Program-made: the position numbers and the translations under genes
In this document: positions 9,676 through 20,000 of the stretch, in pieces
Numbering within the stretch: position 1 is the first letter of the stretch
Layout of the letters: each line of letters opens with the position of its first letter
The notes under the pieces: model-generated
Databases searched by the model: none
Told to the model about the DNA's origin: nothing
The model's input: only the letters and a program-made list of their open reading frames with translations
Source of the DNA: Pseudoalteromonas prydzensis
GTDB taxonomy: Bacteria > Pseudomonadota > Gammaproteobacteria > Enterobacterales > Alteromonadaceae
Reading direction: 5' to 3'
Length of the DNA stretch: 64,000 bases
Assembly (NCBI RefSeq): GCF_011050055.1
Contig: NZ_DRGM01000185.1
Span: 56,816 to 120,815 of the forward strand

Positions 9676-10689
9676 CTAGTCTTCACTTTCCATAAACCGT
9701 TGCAGTTGGTCTTTAAGGTTCGGCGGTATGCCTTTAATGACTAACGTATCGGTGGCTTCGTTGTACATTACCCGTTCGCCTAAGTGTTTGCGCTCAAAGC
9801 TGATGCTAACACCGCCGCCAAGGCCGGAAAATTTAACCATGCTGGTGACGGTTTTTTTATCGACCGGGAATGACTCTTCTAAATCATAGCTTTGCTCTTT
9901 GCAAAAGCTTTCAAACGGGTTGTCGTCGCCTTTGCTAAGCGTTGCAGATAACTCGCTGACGTTGGCATCTTCACCGGTGGTGACGCAATCATTACAGTAA
10001 TCAAACACTTGTTTACGTAGATCGTCTTTTTCAGATTTATCAAATTGTTGCTCTGATAAGTAATCTTCAACAGCATTGAGCATTACTTGGCTTTGCTGTT
10101 TAGGATCGATGCCTTCTTCACAGCCTAAAAAGTCTAAGAAGAAATCGGCCACTTTACGCCCTGCTCGGCCTTTAATAAAAGAAATATAGCGATTGTCTTC
10201 AGCTTGGGTGTCCCACGCCGTTAAATCGATGCGTGCAGCTAGTTGCATACGGGAAATATCTAAATGGCGTGACGACGCTAAATCAAGCTCAGAGGTAATT
10301 GAGTAATGCTCTTTGATGTTGATCAATGCTATTAACATGTAGTCGGTGGCCACATATTGGTAGTGGCAAAAAATTAAATAACCGGTTTCGTTAAACGCGT
10401 ATTTATTTAATTCTTCTTTTAAAACCGTGGTGGCTTGCTCTGTCATGTGCCAAAAGCCAAGCTCGTGATTGCGGTAGCTTTGCATGGCTGATGCAACCAC
10501 AGAGTTTTTATCACCACTAAAAGCACAATACCCTTTACCTGGTTTGCCGTTGTACGCGTGATGAAGTTGCTCGATGAATACAGCGACTTTGTCATTCACT
10601 GCCATTTCGTCATTGCGCAAATGAATTTGCGTATCGTCGTCTTTTTTGTCTACATAATGAACGACTAACTTTTTAACATCTATTGCCAT
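9676..10689 (-). CDS. yejK: Nucleoid-associated protein YejK (NdpA)
   Basis: A 337-residue YejK/NdpA family protein (E. coli 335 aa). This abundant nucleoid-associated protein is also reported to affect topoisomerase activity. The family N-terminus (MAIDVKKLVVHYVDK) and the C-terminal segments (GGGVSISFERKHLGERV, then IKGIPPNLKDQLQRF) are conserved. It diverges from yejL-lapC, as in Vibrio and Shewanella. Its start codon lies about 60 bases from the predicted yejL start, so the promoters must overlap. Confidence 0.93.
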   Translation of the reverse strand: MAIDVKKLVVHYVDKKDDDTQIHLRNDEMAVNDKVAVFIEQLHHAYNGKPGKGYCAFSGDKNSVVASAMQSYRNHELGFWHMTEQATTVLKEELNKYAFNETGYLIFCHYQYVATDYMLIALINIKEHYSITSELDLASSRHLDISRMQLAARIDLTAWDTQAEDNRYISFIKGRAGRKVADFFLDFLGCEEGIDPKQQSQVMLNAVEDYLSEQQFDKSEKDDLRKQVFDYCNDCVTTGEDANVSELSATLSKGDDNPFESFCKEQSYDLEESFPVDKKTVTSMVKFSGLGGGVSISFERKHLGERVMYNEATDTLVIKGIPPNLKDQLQRFMESED

Positions 10690-10751
10690 CTTTGTTTTTC
10701 ACGCCTCTGGTGTTAAAATGTGAGAATATAACTCTTTTATTGAACCAACTG

Positions 10752-10964
10752 ATGCCAATCTTATCAAAATATTCTAACGATGAAGTAGAACAAATCGTCG
10801 ATCAGCTCATTGATGTGTTAACTAAGCACAATGCGCCGGTTGATTTAAGTCTTATGTGTTTAGGAAATTCTATCACGCATATCTTAAAAGAGCATGTACC
10901 AACAGGGAAAAGACAAGCGGTTGCAGACAATTTTGCCAAAGCACTTGCGCAATCGGTTAAATAG
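10752..10964 (+). CDS. yejL: DUF1414 family protein YejL
   Basis: A 70-residue homologue of E. coli YejL (DUF1414), a small cytosolic protein of unknown function. The segment from MPILSKYSNDEVEQ through APVDLSLMCLGN aligns with the whole E. coli protein. I therefore place the start at the ATG at 10752 rather than an upstream in-frame ATG at 10683, which would overlap the yejK start and add 23 unconserved residues. The ribosome site is weak at either start. It is followed after 5 bases by lapC. Confidence 0.85.
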   Translation: MPILSKYSNDEVEQIVDQLIDVLTKHNAPVDLSLMCLGNSITHILKEHVPTGKRQAVADNFAKALAQSVK

Positions 10965-10969
10965 ACTTT

Positions 10970-12466
10970 ATGAATTTATCGCAGCACAATCAGTTTTCGT
11001 CTAAAGCGAGTCAATTATTAAGTTGGGGACATTGGTTTACATTCGCCAATATCGGCTTAGTGTTGCTTATAAGTTTAAGCTACTTATTTGCCGACTCTCC
11101 TCCAACCAGCTTTATGGGTATCCTTTATATGCTAGTGACTTGGCTTAGCCACACTAGTTTTATTACCTTTATTGCCTTTGTGCTGACGGTATTTCCGCTG
11201 AGTTTGATATTCCCTTACCCACGCCATATTCGCGGTATGGCGGCGATCCTCGCTACCTGTGGTGCATCATTACTCACGCTCGATGCCTATGTGTATTTTA
11301 ACTTAGGTTATCACTTAAGTAGCTCTGCACTACCTGAAATTATCACTTTATTGTGGCATCGTTTAACCAGCTCGCCGGCCCTGACTACATTACTTGCAGG
11401 CGGAATTGTGATGCTTATTTTTGCGTTTCAATTATTAGCGAGTAACTATACTTGGCATCATTTGGCGCGTTTAAAACAGTATAAGTTTGCTCGTTACGCC
11501 AGTTCATTTTTATTAGTGTGTTTTGCACTGAGCCACAGTATTCATATTTGGGCTGATGCCAATTTAAAGTTTGATATAACCAAGCAAGACAATGTTTTAC
11601 CTTTGTCTTACCCAACAACGGCCAAGAGCTTATTAGCAAAAAATGACTTATTAGATATTGAAAGCTATAAGCAAGCTCACAACGTGAAGCTTAATACACA
11701 AAATGTTAATTACCTTACTCCTGCGCCACTTGCTCGCTGTGATGATTTTAGCGCTGCAACAATTGATATTTTAGTATTTAGCACTGCTGCCGCACTGGAT
11801 AGTTTTGCTGAACAACAAACAAATTTACATAAAACCGCACGGTTTTTACAACCGACTGATTATCAGGATGCCTTGTTTAGCTTAATTTACGGTTTACCCG
11901 CTTATTACAAGCCAGCGCTAATGACAGAGCAAACGTTACCTGTTTGGCAAAGTAATCGTCGTAGTATGACCGTCAGTGGCTTTGCTGATTATGACTATAT
12001 TAATAGTGAAACAACCAGCAATGCAGCAATCCGTATTATACAAGCTGATGAAAATACCACGCTTCGTGAAGGTGTTACTCAGGTATTTGCATTTAGTTTA
12101 GCCAGTGCTGAGCAAGGGATTGTGAGTGCTTCATCGCTATATAGCACTGATAAAAAAGTAACCCGTATTGAAGGCTTGATCCAACCAAGTGATCTAATTG
12201 CTACCAGTATTGGGCAATATTTAGGCTGTAAGGCTATCGCTAAACAAAGCATGTTAGGTGTTAATTTATATGGCAAAAAAGACGACATTGGCGTTAACTA
12301 TTCGCAGGGCGTATTTATTGCGTATAAGAAAGACCGCATCACGTTAATTGATTCTGACGGTAATTATAAGAATATTTCTGCGGCTCAGGGTTTTTCTATA
12401 GAGCAAGGTTTAGATATTCCGTTTTTAGCACAAAGCATTAAAAAGCTAAAAACCTTTACCGAATAA
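10970..12466 (+). CDS. lapC: LapC/YejM-like inner-membrane LPS regulator, shortened
   Basis: A homologue of E. coli YejM (PbgA/LapC), which senses periplasmic lipopolysaccharide and, through LapB, controls FtsH turnover of LpxC. The N-terminal DUF3413 region holds five hydrophobic helices (about residues 20-200), with WGHWFTFANIG near the start. The C-terminal periplasmic sulfatase-like domain is recognisable (ALFSLIYGLPAYY, about 303-315) but reduced. The protein is 498 aa against 586 in E. coli, and the missing length falls mostly in the hydrolase-like domain. That domain is non-catalytic in E. coli as well. The position after yejL supports the assignment. Confidence 0.85.
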   Translation: MNLSQHNQFSSKASQLLSWGHWFTFANIGLVLLISLSYLFADSPPTSFMGILYMLVTWLSHTSFITFIAFVLTVFPLSLIFPYPRHIRGMAAILATCGASLLTLDAYVYFNLGYHLSSSALPEIITLLWHRLTSSPALTTLLAGGIVMLIFAFQLLASNYTWHHLARLKQYKFARYASSFLLVCFALSHSIHIWADANLKFDITKQDNVLPLSYPTTAKSLLAKNDLLDIESYKQAHNVKLNTQNVNYLTPAPLARCDDFSAATIDILVFSTAAALDSFAEQQTNLHKTARFLQPTDYQDALFSLIYGLPAYYKPALMTEQTLPVWQSNRRSMTVSGFADYDYINSETTSNAAIRIIQADENTTLREGVTQVFAFSLASAEQGIVSASSLYSTDKKVTRIEGLIQPSDLIATSIGQYLGCKAIAKQSMLGVNLYGKKDDIGVNYSQGVFIAYKKDRITLIDSDGNYKNISAAQGFSIEQGLDIPFLAQSIKKLKTFTE

Positions 12467-12542
12467 CTGCCACTGGCAATTTACCCAAGTTAGGTTATAG
12501 TTTTTATAATTGATTATGTCCTAACTAGGGAAGGCTAGCGTA

Positions 12543-13019
12543 ATGAAACTGTGTACTCTATTCGTTATTTTTATCAGTTTGCTACTCGTTACTAATCCGG
12601 TTTCCGCTGCTGAGCAATACTATAAGTGTGTCACCGAAAAAGGCACTACTTTTAGCCAGTTTCCTTGTGGCGAGCAAGCCACAGAGCATAAACTTACCGT
12701 ATCCCCGAATGTTACGCCTTCTAACATAAATCATGTAAAAGCACTTAACTCTCTTGAACGTGAACAAATTGTTCGCAATCTCAACGCAGAAATTCGCAGC
12801 GTTAAACATAAACTCGCCATTTTGAGTCGTGACCGTGACCGCGCTGAATACGAGCAACTGCAACGGCTTAATCGTTTAATGAGTGATGATGATAAAAAAA
12901 AGCTTAGTAAAGAGATAAAAAAGCAGCTAAAAGTGATCAATAAAACCTTTGCCAAAAACACCAAAGCAACTAACAAACAGCTCTCCACACTAGAAAAAAA
13001 ACTGAAACGTTATAAATAA
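12543..13019 (+). CDS. Exported DUF4124 coiled-coil protein
   Basis: A 158-residue protein with a signal peptide (about 1-22, ending VSA) and a short DUF4124 domain (EQYYKCVTEKGTTFSQFPCGEQA) with its usual cysteine pair. A long charged coiled coil follows (about 65-158, rich in K, R, E). DUF4124 proteins are common periplasmic proteins of proteobacteria without an agreed function. The ribosome site AGGGAAGG is clear. It stands alone between lapC and aceK. Confidence 0.75.
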   Translation: MKLCTLFVIFISLLLVTNPVSAAEQYYKCVTEKGTTFSQFPCGEQATEHKLTVSPNVTPSNINHVKALNSLEREQIVRNLNAEIRSVKHKLAILSRDRDRAEYEQLQRLNRLMSDDDKKKLSKEIKKQLKVINKTFAKNTKATNKQLSTLEKKLKRYK

Positions 13020-13101
13020 GCTATTGGGTTTTACTAGTATTTAGCATACTCTTAACAAGTGTAGAGTATATACTCTATCGGTCATTTTGGAGTACCCGTT
13101 C

Positions 13102-14820
13102 ATGCAACCACAAAACATCGCCGAGCTGATTTTAAATGGCTTTAAAAAGCATTATAAATTATTTCAGCAGATCACTGCACAGGCCCCTCTCGCATTTGCC
13201 AATAGAGACTGGGCAAAAATGCATGATATCAGTCGCCTGCGAATAACCTATTACGATGATCGGGTAAACGAAACCACTCAGCAGCTACAAAATCAGCAAT
13301 TAGCCAATCAACTTGATGAATCACTGTGGCTGCAAACAAAACAAACTTATCAGCATTTTTTAACGTTTCATCCGCAAGCAGAATTAGCTGAAACTTTTTA
13401 TAATTCCGTATTTTGCCGATTATTTCATCGGCGTTATTTTAATAATGATTTTATTTTTGTTAAAGCCACTTTAGCCGATGCGCCTGCTCTGCCCGTTGAA
13501 GCCGAATACCGTAGCTATTTTCCTGTTGTAGACGGTTTAAAGCCCACCATTAGAAAAATAATCAACCAGTTTGATTTTAAAGCAGATTTTGTTAATTTAG
13601 AACGTGATATACGGCTGCTTGTTAAGGCGTTTTACAAACAAGCTCCCGACACTCATCATCGTGCATGGCAAATGCGTTTTGATATTTTACAAACGCCTTT
13701 TTACCGTAATAAAGCCGCGTATATTGTTGGCCGAGTAGTCTCGCAAAGTGGCGTACAGCCATTTATTATTGCCGTGTTGCATCACCAAGAGCACGGCCTG
13801 TATCTTGATGCGTTACTCACTAACTCATCACAAATGCGGGTTATTTTTGGTTTTGCCCGCGCCTATTTTATGGTTGAAACTCACGCCCCTTCGGCCTTAG
13901 TACGGTTTTTAAATCAACTAATGCCCAACAAAACCTTGGCAGAGCTTTACAATGCCATTGGTTTTCATAAACAAGGTAAAACCGAGTTCTATCGCGAGTT
14001 TTTAACCCATTTACAACGCTCCAGCGATGACTTTGTGATTGCTCCTGGTACACCAGGTATGGTGATGATGGTATTTACCCTGCCTTCTTTTGATTATGTG
14101 TTTAAAATAATTAAAGATAAGTTTGGTGAAAGTAAACCGTTCGGTCGCGATACTGTACTTAAACGCTATCAATTAGTAAAAAGTCATGATCGGGTTGGCC
14201 GCATGGCCGATACCATAGAGTATTCAAACGTCGTATTCCCATTAGCACGTTTTAACGCTACATTGCTTGCACAACTTAAAGCAACCATTGGCTCATCAAT
14301 GATCATTGAAGGTGATTTACTGATCATCAAACATATGTATATTGAACGACGTATGACGCCACTGAATTTATATTTAGAAAACGCCAATGCTGAAGATGCC
14401 GCCGTTGCTATTACAGAATACGGCCAAGCATTAAAAGAGATGATTGCGGTTAATATATTTCCGGGCGACATGCTGTTAAAAAACTTTGGTGTTAGTAAAC
14501 ATAAACGGATCATTTTTTACGATTATGATGAAGTGCAATATTTAACAGATATGAACTTCAGAGCACTGCCTAAAGCAAAAAGCTATGACGACTACTTAAC
14601 CAATGAACAAAGCTACTCTGTAGCACCGCAGGATGTATTTCCTGAACAGTTATGCACCTTTGTAATGCCTAACCCGCGTTATAAAGCAATTTTTACTCAG
14701 GCGCACCCTGAGTTACTCGATGTGATATTTTGGCAGCAAGCACAACAAAATGTAAAAAAAGGCATTGTTAGCCATATATACCCCTATCCGGCAGCACAGC
14801 GATTTATCCACCAGTGGTAA
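13102..14820 (+). CDS. aceK: Isocitrate dehydrogenase kinase/phosphatase
   Basis: AceK phosphorylates and dephosphorylates isocitrate dehydrogenase, steering carbon between the TCA cycle and the glyoxylate shunt. At 572 aa the length is normal (E. coli 578). Visible landmarks are the N-terminal regulatory domain, the nucleotide loop IAPGTPGMVMMVFTLPS with the following KIIKDKF lysines, and the catalytic segment MLLKNFG...FYDYDEV. I chose the ATG at 13102 because GGAG lies 9 bases upstream. An in-frame TTG at 13087 would sit on top of that site. There is no aceBA nearby. A LysR regulator follows after 15 bases. Confidence 0.95.
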   Translation: MQPQNIAELILNGFKKHYKLFQQITAQAPLAFANRDWAKMHDISRLRITYYDDRVNETTQQLQNQQLANQLDESLWLQTKQTYQHFLTFHPQAELAETFYNSVFCRLFHRRYFNNDFIFVKATLADAPALPVEAEYRSYFPVVDGLKPTIRKIINQFDFKADFVNLERDIRLLVKAFYKQAPDTHHRAWQMRFDILQTPFYRNKAAYIVGRVVSQSGVQPFIIAVLHHQEHGLYLDALLTNSSQMRVIFGFARAYFMVETHAPSALVRFLNQLMPNKTLAELYNAIGFHKQGKTEFYREFLTHLQRSSDDFVIAPGTPGMVMMVFTLPSFDYVFKIIKDKFGESKPFGRDTVLKRYQLVKSHDRVGRMADTIEYSNVVFPLARFNATLLAQLKATIGSSMIIEGDLLIIKHMYIERRMTPLNLYLENANAEDAAVAITEYGQALKEMIAVNIFPGDMLLKNFGVSKHKRIIFYDYDEVQYLTDMNFRALPKAKSYDDYLTNEQSYSVAPQDVFPEQLCTFVMPNPRYKAIFTQAHPELLDVIFWQQAQQNVKKGIVSHIYPYPAAQRFIHQW

Positions 14821-14835
14821 ACGAAAGGACACACA

Positions 14836-15774
14836 ATGAATATCAGTAAAATAGATTTAAACTTACTCGTTTATCTCGATACCTTATTACGCGAATGTAA
14901 TGTTACTCGGGCCGCACATCAGCTGAGTATTACACAACCGGCCATGAGTAATGGTTTAAAACGCTTACGTAATTTATTTAACGATCCAATTTTAGTACGA
15001 ACAAGCGATGGCATGGTGCCTACCGAGCGGGCAATTGAATTACAGCCAGTGATCCGCGGTATATTAATGACCTTAGAAGAAACCCTTGCCCCTAATCGCG
15101 AGTTTGAAGCCAGCCAAAGTAAACGGGTATTTCGGATCATGGCCAGTGATTACGCCGCCAGCACTTTGGCGCCCAAGTTATTAAGTAAACTTCACGCAGA
15201 AGCACCCGATACCACCTTAGATATTCTAACGCCAAGTGACGTGACCTTTCATGATGTAGAAAACGGCAAAGTCGATATGGCAATTAACCGCTTTGAAAAC
15301 TTACCGCAATCGTTCCATCATAAGCGAATTTGGAAAGACAGCTTTTGCTGCTTAGTAAAAGCCGACAACCCGATAATCGAAAACTTTAGCTTAGATAGCT
15401 ATTTAAAAGCCCGCCATATTTGGGTGAGTAAAACAGGCTTTGGGGTCGGCGTTGGTATGGATCCCAAAGATGTGCAAAAACTGGGTTGGGTAGATGAAGC
15501 CCTCGCACACTTTGGTAAACACCGTAATATCGCCACCTTTACCCGTAATTATCATGTCGCTATCCACTTAGCGAAAGAGCAAAATTTGGTTGCTACACTG
15601 CCTTCAAAAGCCGCCAATATTTATCTAGATGATGCTGGTTTAAAAATACTTGAGCCACCTTTTCCTATTCCGCCATTTGAACTCGATATGATCTGGAGTC
15701 CTTTGTTACACCGTGATGCAAGTCATATTTGGTTACGCCAAAAAGTGGCTGAAGTAGCCGATGAGTTAAAGTAA
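14836..15774 (+). CDS. LysR-family transcriptional regulator
   Basis: A 312-residue LysR regulator. The winged-helix DNA-binding domain (residues 1-65) contains ITQPAMSNGLKRLR, and a periplasmic-binding-protein-like effector domain follows (about 90-300). The N-terminus (KIDLNLLVYLDTLLRECNVTRAA) resembles the NodD/LeuO-like branch. AAAGGA precedes the ATG. It starts only 15 bases after aceK, so the two are probably co-transcribed, an unusual pairing that may link it to acetate or fatty-acid metabolism. That link is inference. Confidence 0.9.
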   Translation: MNISKIDLNLLVYLDTLLRECNVTRAAHQLSITQPAMSNGLKRLRNLFNDPILVRTSDGMVPTERAIELQPVIRGILMTLEETLAPNREFEASQSKRVFRIMASDYAASTLAPKLLSKLHAEAPDTTLDILTPSDVTFHDVENGKVDMAINRFENLPQSFHHKRIWKDSFCCLVKADNPIIENFSLDSYLKARHIWVSKTGFGVGVGMDPKDVQKLGWVDEALAHFGKHRNIATFTRNYHVAIHLAKEQNLVATLPSKAANIYLDDAGLKILEPPFPIPPFELDMIWSPLLHRDASHIWLRQKVAEVADELK

Positions 15775-15799
15775 CACTCTTACAAAGTCTGTGTAAATT

Positions 15800-15828
15800 T
15801 TGCTTACTGAGCTTAGCTTGGTAAGCAA
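15800..15828. other. Stem-loop after the LysR gene
   Basis: Arms TTGCTTAC and GTAAGCAA (15800-15807, 15821-15828) with a 13-base loop. There is no T tract, so its role as a terminator is uncertain. Confidence 0.35.
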
Positions 15829-15948
15829 CCCCCTCCCCAGTAGTTATATTTACCCTATAATATACAAAGTGTTATATTAATTTCTCATACTGGAACATGG
15901 CTTGCTTTAGTTAATGTGAATTTCACTAAACTTAAAGAGGTCATAATT

Positions 15949-16392
15949 ATGAATACCCATCAAGGACAAGACGTTAATCATATCACTGACATTATCCAAG
16001 TAATGAACAGCGGCATCGACTTTTATGAAAAAGCCCAACAAGAAGTGCAAGATCCAGCAATTGGCGCGCTTTTTCAACGTATGATAGATGCGCGTAAAGT
16101 GAGTGTTGAAAACCTTCAGCCTTATGCAATCAATGAGCAAGGAGAGCGCGAAGATGGCTCTTCATTTGCTGTTGAAGCTCGCCGTGCGTACACAGCACTT
16201 ATCACTAAGTTCAGCTCAAATAACGATGAAACTTATGTTAAAGAGCTTGAAGAAGTGGAAGATAAAACACTTGAAGAAATTAAAGCCGCGATGAAAAAGC
16301 CACAGCCACAGGACTGCGAAGCCGCACTGGCTAAAGTATTATTAACCATGCAAAGCTGTCATACAGAAATGAGCCGTATGCAAAAACATTAA
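15949..16392 (+). CDS. DUF2383 four-helix (ferritin-like) protein
   Basis: A 147-residue helical protein of the PA2169/DUF2383 type. It begins VNHITDIIQVMNSGIDFYEKAQQEV and carries the typical ALFQRMIDARKVSVENLQ helix. These proteins are predicted ferritin-like four-helix bundles of unknown function, often tied to stress responses. I chose the ATG at 15949 because AAAGAGG lies 8 bases upstream; an in-frame upstream start lacks one. It has its own terminator. Confidence 0.8.
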   Translation: MNTHQGQDVNHITDIIQVMNSGIDFYEKAQQEVQDPAIGALFQRMIDARKVSVENLQPYAINEQGEREDGSSFAVEARRAYTALITKFSSNNDETYVKELEEVEDKTLEEIKAAMKKPQPQDCEAALAKVLLTMQSCHTEMSRMQKH

Positions 16393-16411
16393 ACACACTC
16401 ATTAACTCAAC

Positions 16412-16436
16412 GCCCAACCTTGTGTTGGGCTTTTTT
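16412..16436 (+). terminator. Terminator after DUF2383 gene
   Basis: Stem GCCCAAC/GTTGGGC (16412-16418, 16424-16430) with a 5-base loop, followed by six Ts. Confidence 0.85.
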
Positions 16437-16615
16437 ATGCTAAAAACCATATTCTCATGAATTTTATAACAAAAAAATGCAAAGAATTAATAAAAATAAA
16501 ATATTTATTTAACCACGATAGATTTTTATTCTACTAACTTTATAAATAGGTACCTGAGATCCGCTGTGGCGCCGCAGCATTTATTTAAACTTAATAAATA
16601 TAATAAGGTTCCATT

Positions 16616-17011
16616 ATGAGAAATAAACAACATATAAACCCACAAAACGCTGACGTTGATATGACCCCGATGCTTGATATCGTATTCATATTATTAATTT
16701 TCTTTATTGTTACAACATCGTTTGTAAAACCTGTGGCTATAGAGCTACAACGGCCTTTAGATAAACCTAATATTGATAAGCAAACTAAAAGTGCCCATTT
16801 TAGTATCGACCAAAATAATGCCGTACATTTTGGCGAACGGTTAATTGCGTTAGACCAAGTAGCCACTAACCTTGCCATGTTTGCAGCAAACTATGAAATA
16901 ACCGCAGTGCAAATTACAGCGAACGAAAACAGTAGCCATCAAACGTTGATGACGGTAATGAATAATATCAAAGAGTATGATAACTACCCCATCACACTGA
17001 CAGCAAATTAA
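16616..17011 (+). CDS. ExbD/TolR-family energy-transducing protein (orphan)
   Basis: A 131-residue ExbD/TolR family protein. These work with an ExbB/TolQ channel to couple proton flow to TonB or Tol. A single N-terminal transmembrane helix (about 22-41) carries the proton-site aspartate in VDMTPMLDIVFILLIFF, and a periplasmic domain follows. The usual ExbB and TonB genes are absent here. It converges on the TonB-receptor operon that ends at 17070. A near-palindrome GCTGTGGCGCCGCAGC (16563-16578) lies upstream of the gene. Confidence 0.88.
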   Translation: MRNKQHINPQNADVDMTPMLDIVFILLIFFIVTTSFVKPVAIELQRPLDKPNIDKQTKSAHFSIDQNNAVHFGERLIALDQVATNLAMFAANYEITAVQITANENSSHQTLMTVMNNIKEYDNYPITLTAN

Positions 17012-17014
17012 ACG

Positions 17015-17045
17015 CGCAAAAAAAGGGCCTAACGGCCCTTCAAAG
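17015..17045 (-). terminator. Terminator of sigma/FecR/receptor operon
   Basis: Stem AAGGGCC/GGCCCTT (17023-17029, 17034-17040) with loop TAAC. On the minus strand it is followed by a T7 run, so it terminates the leftward receptor gene. Confidence 0.8.
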
Positions 17046-17069
17046 CTAAATAACGTAGGAGAAGTTATT

Positions 17070-20000
17070 TTAGAAGCGGTATTCAGCACCTACATAATAG
17101 TAAGCACCGTTAAAGCCAAATGGCGCAGAGCGACGTGAGTATTCAAATACCCCAGTGGAACTGACAATGGTATTACCCGATGCATCCACAATTGTGCCGG
17201 CACGTGAGTTACCAATGGTGTTTTTATCTGGGTATACGTCAAATAAGTTGTTAGCACCAATATTCAGTGACAGATTATCAGTAACAAAATAGTTTACTTT
17301 AATGTCAGTTAGAATTTCAGCACCATAGGTTTGCCGACCACCGTCTTCAACGGTATATTCACCATAACGGTTAAGTGACAAGTTTACCGTCCAATCTTCT
17401 AAACGATAGAGCGCACTTAAGTTAACTCTGTCTTGTGGTTGCCACTCTTCGATGATTGAAATTTCTTGTGCAGAAAATACGTCTTCAACAGGAATTGTTT
17501 CAAGGCCACTGCCCTGTGGAGTAAATAAGTCCACCACATCGGTTTCAGTAAAGTTAGCTGCAAGTGTAAAATCTAGCGTGCCGCCTAACCCTTCAGTATT
17601 CCAAGTCGCAACAAAGTCAATACCTTGCGTTTCAGTATCAGCCCCATTTAAGAAAAACTGCCCAGCACCTGCACCAGAGCTAACCAGCGCTGCATCTAAG
17701 GTGTCAGCTAAGCCTTTGCCTAAACGATTGCTGATCACAATACGGTCATCAATATCAATTGAATAATAATCTAACGTCACATTGATGTTATCAGTCACGT
17801 TGTAGACAATCCCCATACTCAGGTTTTGCGATTTCTCTTCTTTGAGTTTTGGAATACCGATACTTTGTGCAAGGGTACTGTCATTTCTAAACGTACCAAC
17901 TTCTTCAGCCACTAAGTTACCATTAGGACCAACCACAAATTGGGTGCTGATGTTATTAAAATATAACTGCTGCATCGATGGCGCTCTAAAGCCGGTGCTC
18001 ACCGCACCACGTAACGATACATCATCAGTAACCGACCAGTTACCCGCAAGTTTAAAGTTTACCGTATCACCAAAACCTTTATAGTTATCATAGCGAAGTG
18101 CGCCTGAAATAATCACATCATCAATAATGTAGGTTTCAGCATCAAGATAAAATGAAATAACATCGCGCGATTCATCCACCGATGACTCTGGCGCAGAGCC
18201 GCCAAAACCTTGTGTCCCACCCGCTGCATTTTCGCTGCCAATACCGCCGCTCATACCATCGTAAATATTAACACCATTGTTGGTATCGTAATCACGGTAT
18301 GCGTATTCGCTGCCTTCTAAAATACGGTATTCATCGGTACGTAATTCAGCCCCCATAGCAAGTGAGAAATCGTCATAATCTTGCGTAAAATCAAGGTTAA
18401 TCGTTTGCAGTGATAGCTCCATACCATACGCATACGCTTGGCGAGGAATAGTGGCACGAATATCATCCGCACTTAAACCTTGTTCATAACGTAGTAAATT
18501 AGCGTATGAGCCATTGATAGTGTCACTGGTGGTGTAATCAATGCTGTTTTCACCATAGGTGTATGACAAGTCAAGACTTGAGCTATTATCAAACTCTTTT
18601 TTAAAGCCAAAGTTATAAGAAATATCATCAATTGTGGTATTAATTTTTGGTAAGAAGCCCATTGGGATCACTGCATCACCATCTTGCAATACAGGGTTGC
18701 CACCGCCATTGGCGTTTTCACGGAAAAATGCGGCAGATTCATTATCACGGGTTGAGTAAGTGATAAAACCATATAATTCACCACCAGCAAGTTCGTAACC
18801 GGTATTCACAGTTAGCGCAAATTGTTGCGAGTCTGCATCACCAATTCGAAAGGTATCACGTGGTGCAGTAAGCTCGCGTGGATCACCCGCTAAAAGCGTG
18901 CCATCAGCCAGTTCTGTACAACCATAAAATTGGCAAGAGCCGTGTAAACCAGCGCGATTAGTCGGCGCACGGTCGCGGTAATTGATCGTGGTATTTAAAT
19001 AACCATCATCACCTAGCGCAAAACCTTTATTAAAATCAACAGTAACCGTTTCGCCATCACCCTCAGAGTATTGGCCATAATTAACCGCTGCTTTACCGCC
19101 TTCATCTGCGTCTTTTAAAACAATGTTAATAACACCCGCGATCGCATCAGAGCCATATTGCGCAGCCGCACCATCACGCAGCACTTCAATACGTTTGATT
19201 GCTGCCGCTGGGATCGCATTCATATCAGTACCTGCGGTACCACGCCCTACAGATGAATTGATATGGATAATACTCGCTTGGTGACGACGCTTACCATTGA
19301 TAAGTACTAAGGTTTGATCGGGCCCTAAACCACGCAACGTCGCAGGACGTAATGCATCGGTGCCATCACTGATCGCTGAACTTGAAAAGTTAAAAGAAGG
19401 TGCAATAGCTTGTAGCATACGACCAACTTCTGTTTGCCCTGTATTTTCCAGTGCTTCCGCACTTAAAATATCAACAGGGACGGGTAAATCTTCAACTGAA
19501 CGCCCTGCTACACGGCTACCGACGATGGCAATTTTTTCAATGTTTTCTTGCGCGGCTTGTTGTTGTGCGTTTGCCACTTGACTATTGGTCGCCATTAAAA
19601 GTGGTAAAACAGCGGCACTGACCCCTGAAAGCTTTCTCATGTTGTTATCATTCCTATTGATTTGTTTGAGTTTTATACTCAGTAAACCATTTTGATCAAC
19701 AACCGCATCGAGTTCAGTCTGCTGCAACATATTGCTAAGCGCTTCTAACTGAGTGTAATAACCATACACTGATTGAGCTTGGTATTGTTTGGCTAAATCA
19801 AACGAAAAAACCACGGTTTGTTCCGTTTGTTTGGCAAATTCAATCAGTGCTAAGTCTGCTCGCTGCGCTTTTATATCAAATTGTATCATTTGTGATTCAA
19901 CCGCTGCGCTTTGCACATTAAAACTTAATGCAAGCGGTGCGACGGCTAAAAATCCATAAATTGAATACGTTTGGTTACTGCGCAACTTATATAAACAGTT

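Noticed and set aside
10683..10751. Upstream start for yejL
   Set aside because: It would overlap the start of divergent yejK and add 23 residues absent from E. coli YejL.
13087..13101. TTG start for aceK
   Set aside because: It overlaps the GGAG ribosome site that serves the ATG at 13102.
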